From contig SLHT01000099.1 of NCBI GenBank assembly GCA_007136055.1, forward strand, positions 1 to 6,220: a stretch of DNA of 6,220 bases, in the 5' to 3' direction. The stretch comes from Syntrophomonadaceae bacterium (GTDB lineage Bacteria; Bacillota; Dethiobacteria; DTU022). Shown here one piece after another: positions 5,120 through 6,220 of this stretch. The translations under genes and the position numbers were made by a program. Under the pieces are notes generated by a model. That model was not told where the DNA came from, searched no databases, and was given only the letters and a program-made list of their open reading frames with translations. Each line of letters begins with the position of its first letter. Position 1 is the stretch's first letter.

Positions 5120-5170
5120 AATTAGCCTTAAAAAACGTATGTCATCATAATTAGCCTTATTTGGCTAATT
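5120..5170 (+). repeat. direct repeat plus hairpin between satD-like and DUF3307 genes
   Basis: AATTAGCCTTA occurs at 5120-5130 and 5149-5159. The second copy forms a perfect 8-bp inverted repeat AATTAGCC (5149-5156) / GGCTAATT (5163-5170) around TTATTT. The stem is AT-rich and is not followed by a clean T tract. It may be a regulator site, an RNA processing hairpin, or a weak terminator. Confidence 0.6.
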
Positions 5171-5186
5171 TGCTAACTGGTATTAA

Positions 5187-5597
5187 ATGGACAAATATCT
5201 TGCCATATTAATTTCCTCCCACTTTATTGCTGATTTTCTTTTGCAACCTGATCGTTTAGTTCAAATGAAAAAACGTCCGGGATACCTACTTGTTTACGGG
5301 GCAATACATGCCTTAACAGTCTACCTAATTTTGCAAAACTGGATAGTTTGGCAGATTCCGCTGCTTGTCTTTTTTATGCATTTTTTAATCGATTATGTAA
5401 AATAGTTAATAACAGGTGAAGAATATAGTGCTAGAGAGTTTGTGGCAGACCAGGCAGCCCATTTGGCCAGCTTGATATTACTGGTATTGCTTTTACAGCA
5501 ATTCTCATTTAATTTGGTTTTTACAGGTGAAGGCAGCGGGCAAATGACTTATAAAGTTAAGAGTGTGTTATGCCAGAAATGGGCGGTGTTAGCATGA
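5187..5597 (+). pseudogene. DUF3307 membrane protein interrupted by an in-frame TAG
   Basis: From ATG 5187 the frame encodes SHFIADFLLQPDRL at residues 11-24, a membrane stretch around 35-50 with H41, and MHFLIDYVK at 64-72. These are hallmarks of DUF3307 integral membrane proteins of unknown function. TAG at 5403-5405 stops the frame, but the same frame continues without a shift: LITGEEYSAREFVADQAAHL, with the conserved DQxxH (D88, Q89, H92), then ASLILLVLLLQQF, another membrane helix. It ends at TGA 5595-5597. The full reading of about 136 codons fits the short DUF3307 length. The simplest view is a single nonsense mutation giving a non-functional 72-residue product. No good ribosome binding site is seen before 5187; the gene probably relied on co-transcription with the SatD-like gene. 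Confidence 0.78.
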
Positions 5598-5668
5598 TTA
5601 CAGTACGAATATTTGAAGATAGTGATTGGATGATCTTTTATTGAAAATATGAAGTATATTGTAAGAAA

Positions 5669-5696
5669 AGCCCGGCTTTTATAAAGATACCGGGCT
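5669..5696. terminator. bidirectional rho-independent terminator
   Basis: AGCCCGG (5669-5675) and CCGGGCT (5690-5696) form a perfect 7-bp GC-rich stem with a 14-base AT-rich loop. On the minus strand TTTTCTTAC follows, a good T tract, and the stop of the minus gene lies 47 bases before it. On the plus strand CTCTTT follows. It separates the converging DUF3307 and minus-strand genes. Confidence 0.75.
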
Positions 5697-5743
5697 CTTT
5701 ACCTGCACAAAGAAGAAGATTGGCCTGTATTGTCAATAACTTT

Positions 5744-6220
5744 TCAGTTTTCTATCCTCCACAGATCAAAAACTAAGCCAGCTGATTCGTCATCTTCCAG
5801 GTAGCGAAAGATAATTTCGTCTTCAGGTTTCAGATCAAGGTGATCAACAATAGTCCAGATTTGATCGGTTAGACGAAAGAAACGTGACTCCATTTCCTCC
5901 GGTACACCGCTAATTTCTATTTCAAGAAGTTCAACAGATTCGTTAACCATTATTCCGATAAACCTTCCCGAGTCAGTATATGCTTCTTCTGCCCCTTCAG
6001 TATCAGTGATTACTACTTTTACTGCCTTGCCCTGTTCAGGGTAAGATTCAGCCAGAAATCCTTCGTGGTAAACATCTACTTTTTGGCCTCGGGTGATTAA
6101 ATCTGTGTCAACTTGCTCACCGTCAAGCTCAGCGATAGTATCTTCTTCAACGGCAAAATGGACTGCTCTTTTACCCTGCTCAAACCATTCACTGTGGGGA
6201 ATATTAACATCATCAAGGTC
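5744..6220 (-). CDS. 3' part of a gene with a DUF3221/YobA-like segment
   Basis: The minus strand is open without a stop from the right edge to TGA at 5744-5746, giving 158 residues of a protein whose start lies outside the window. An ATG at 5948-5950 exists, but coding clearly continues upstream of it, so it is not the start. Residues about 41-71 read TRGQKVDVYHEGFLAESYPE and VKVVI, similar to the G-V-x-V-x-x-x-G-x-x-x-ESYP pattern I remember from DUF3221/YobA-like secreted Bacillus proteins. Residues about 85-157 form a second segment, GRFIGIMVNESVELLEIEIS with FFRLTD, LDLKPEDEIIFRYLEDDES and FDLWRIEN. The visible part is strongly acidic, with no membrane helix and no cysteine. A signal or lipoprotein peptide could lie beyond the edge. 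The family link is tentative and no function is assigned. Confidence 0.7.
   Translation of the reverse strand, partial: DLDDVNIPHSEWFEQGKRAVHFAVEEDTIAELDGEQVDTDLITRGQKVDVYHEGFLAESYPEQGKAVKVVITDTEGAEEAYTDSGRFIGIMVNESVELLEIEISGVPEEMESRFFRLTDQIWTIVDHLDLKPEDEIIFRYLEDDESAGLVFDLWRIEN

Noticed and set aside
5594..5644. Sixteen-codon ORF beginning at the ATGA overlap with the DUF3307 end (MITVRIFEDSDWMIFY)
   Set aside because: Very short, no ribosome binding site, and no similarity I recognise; it may be the start of a lost gene but cannot be supported.

Overview
The window looks like chromosomal DNA from an anaerobic member of the Bacillota (Clostridia, perhaps Peptococcaceae, Dethiobacter or Syntrophomonas-like; this placement is inference). 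The grounds are strong GGAGG ribosome binding sites, a sigma-A-type promoter with near-consensus boxes, clostridial-looking proteins (MarR with paired cysteines, SatD, DUF3307), and the presence of hgcA and hgcB, which occur only in scattered anaerobes.

The core is a compact three-gene plus-strand operon at 2278-4408. A near-consensus promoter with palindromes over its -10 box drives a cysteine-rich MarR regulator (2376-2843). Its stop overlaps the start of hgcA (2840-3979), the corrinoid membrane protein of mercury methylation, with the cap-helix motif NVWCAAGKGTF and five C-terminal membrane helices. hgcB (4023-4328) follows, a double [4Fe-4S] ferredoxin with the extra cysteine after the clusters and a cysteine-rich tail. 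A hairpin with a T tract closes the operon. Together these genes predict the capacity to convert Hg(II) to methylmercury, probably under a thiol-based metal or metalloid sensor.

The left 2.2 kb is a gene graveyard. Positions 1-460 are non-coding, AT-rich at the left edge, with a 20-bp tandem duplication. Positions 461-1045 (minus) are the 3' two thirds of an IS91/IS1294-type transposase with two frameshifts, one explained by a 7-bp tandem duplication. Positions 1046-1317 (plus) are the frameshifted C-terminal end of a HerA/DUF87-like ATPase, closed by a terminator. Positions 1329-2168 (minus) hold a B3/B4-domain gene with two frameshifts and a lost 3' end, joined directly to the 3' half of a pirin gene.

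The right part holds a SatD-like gene (4454-5110) and a DUF3307 membrane-protein gene (5187-5597) interrupted by an in-frame TAG, then a bidirectional terminator (5669-5696). Last is the 3' part of a minus-strand gene entering from the right edge (5744-6220), an acidic protein with a DUF3221/YobA-like stretch. The intact hgc operon amid several broken genes is the main message: it appears to be maintained by selection or recently acquired in a decaying, rearranged locus.
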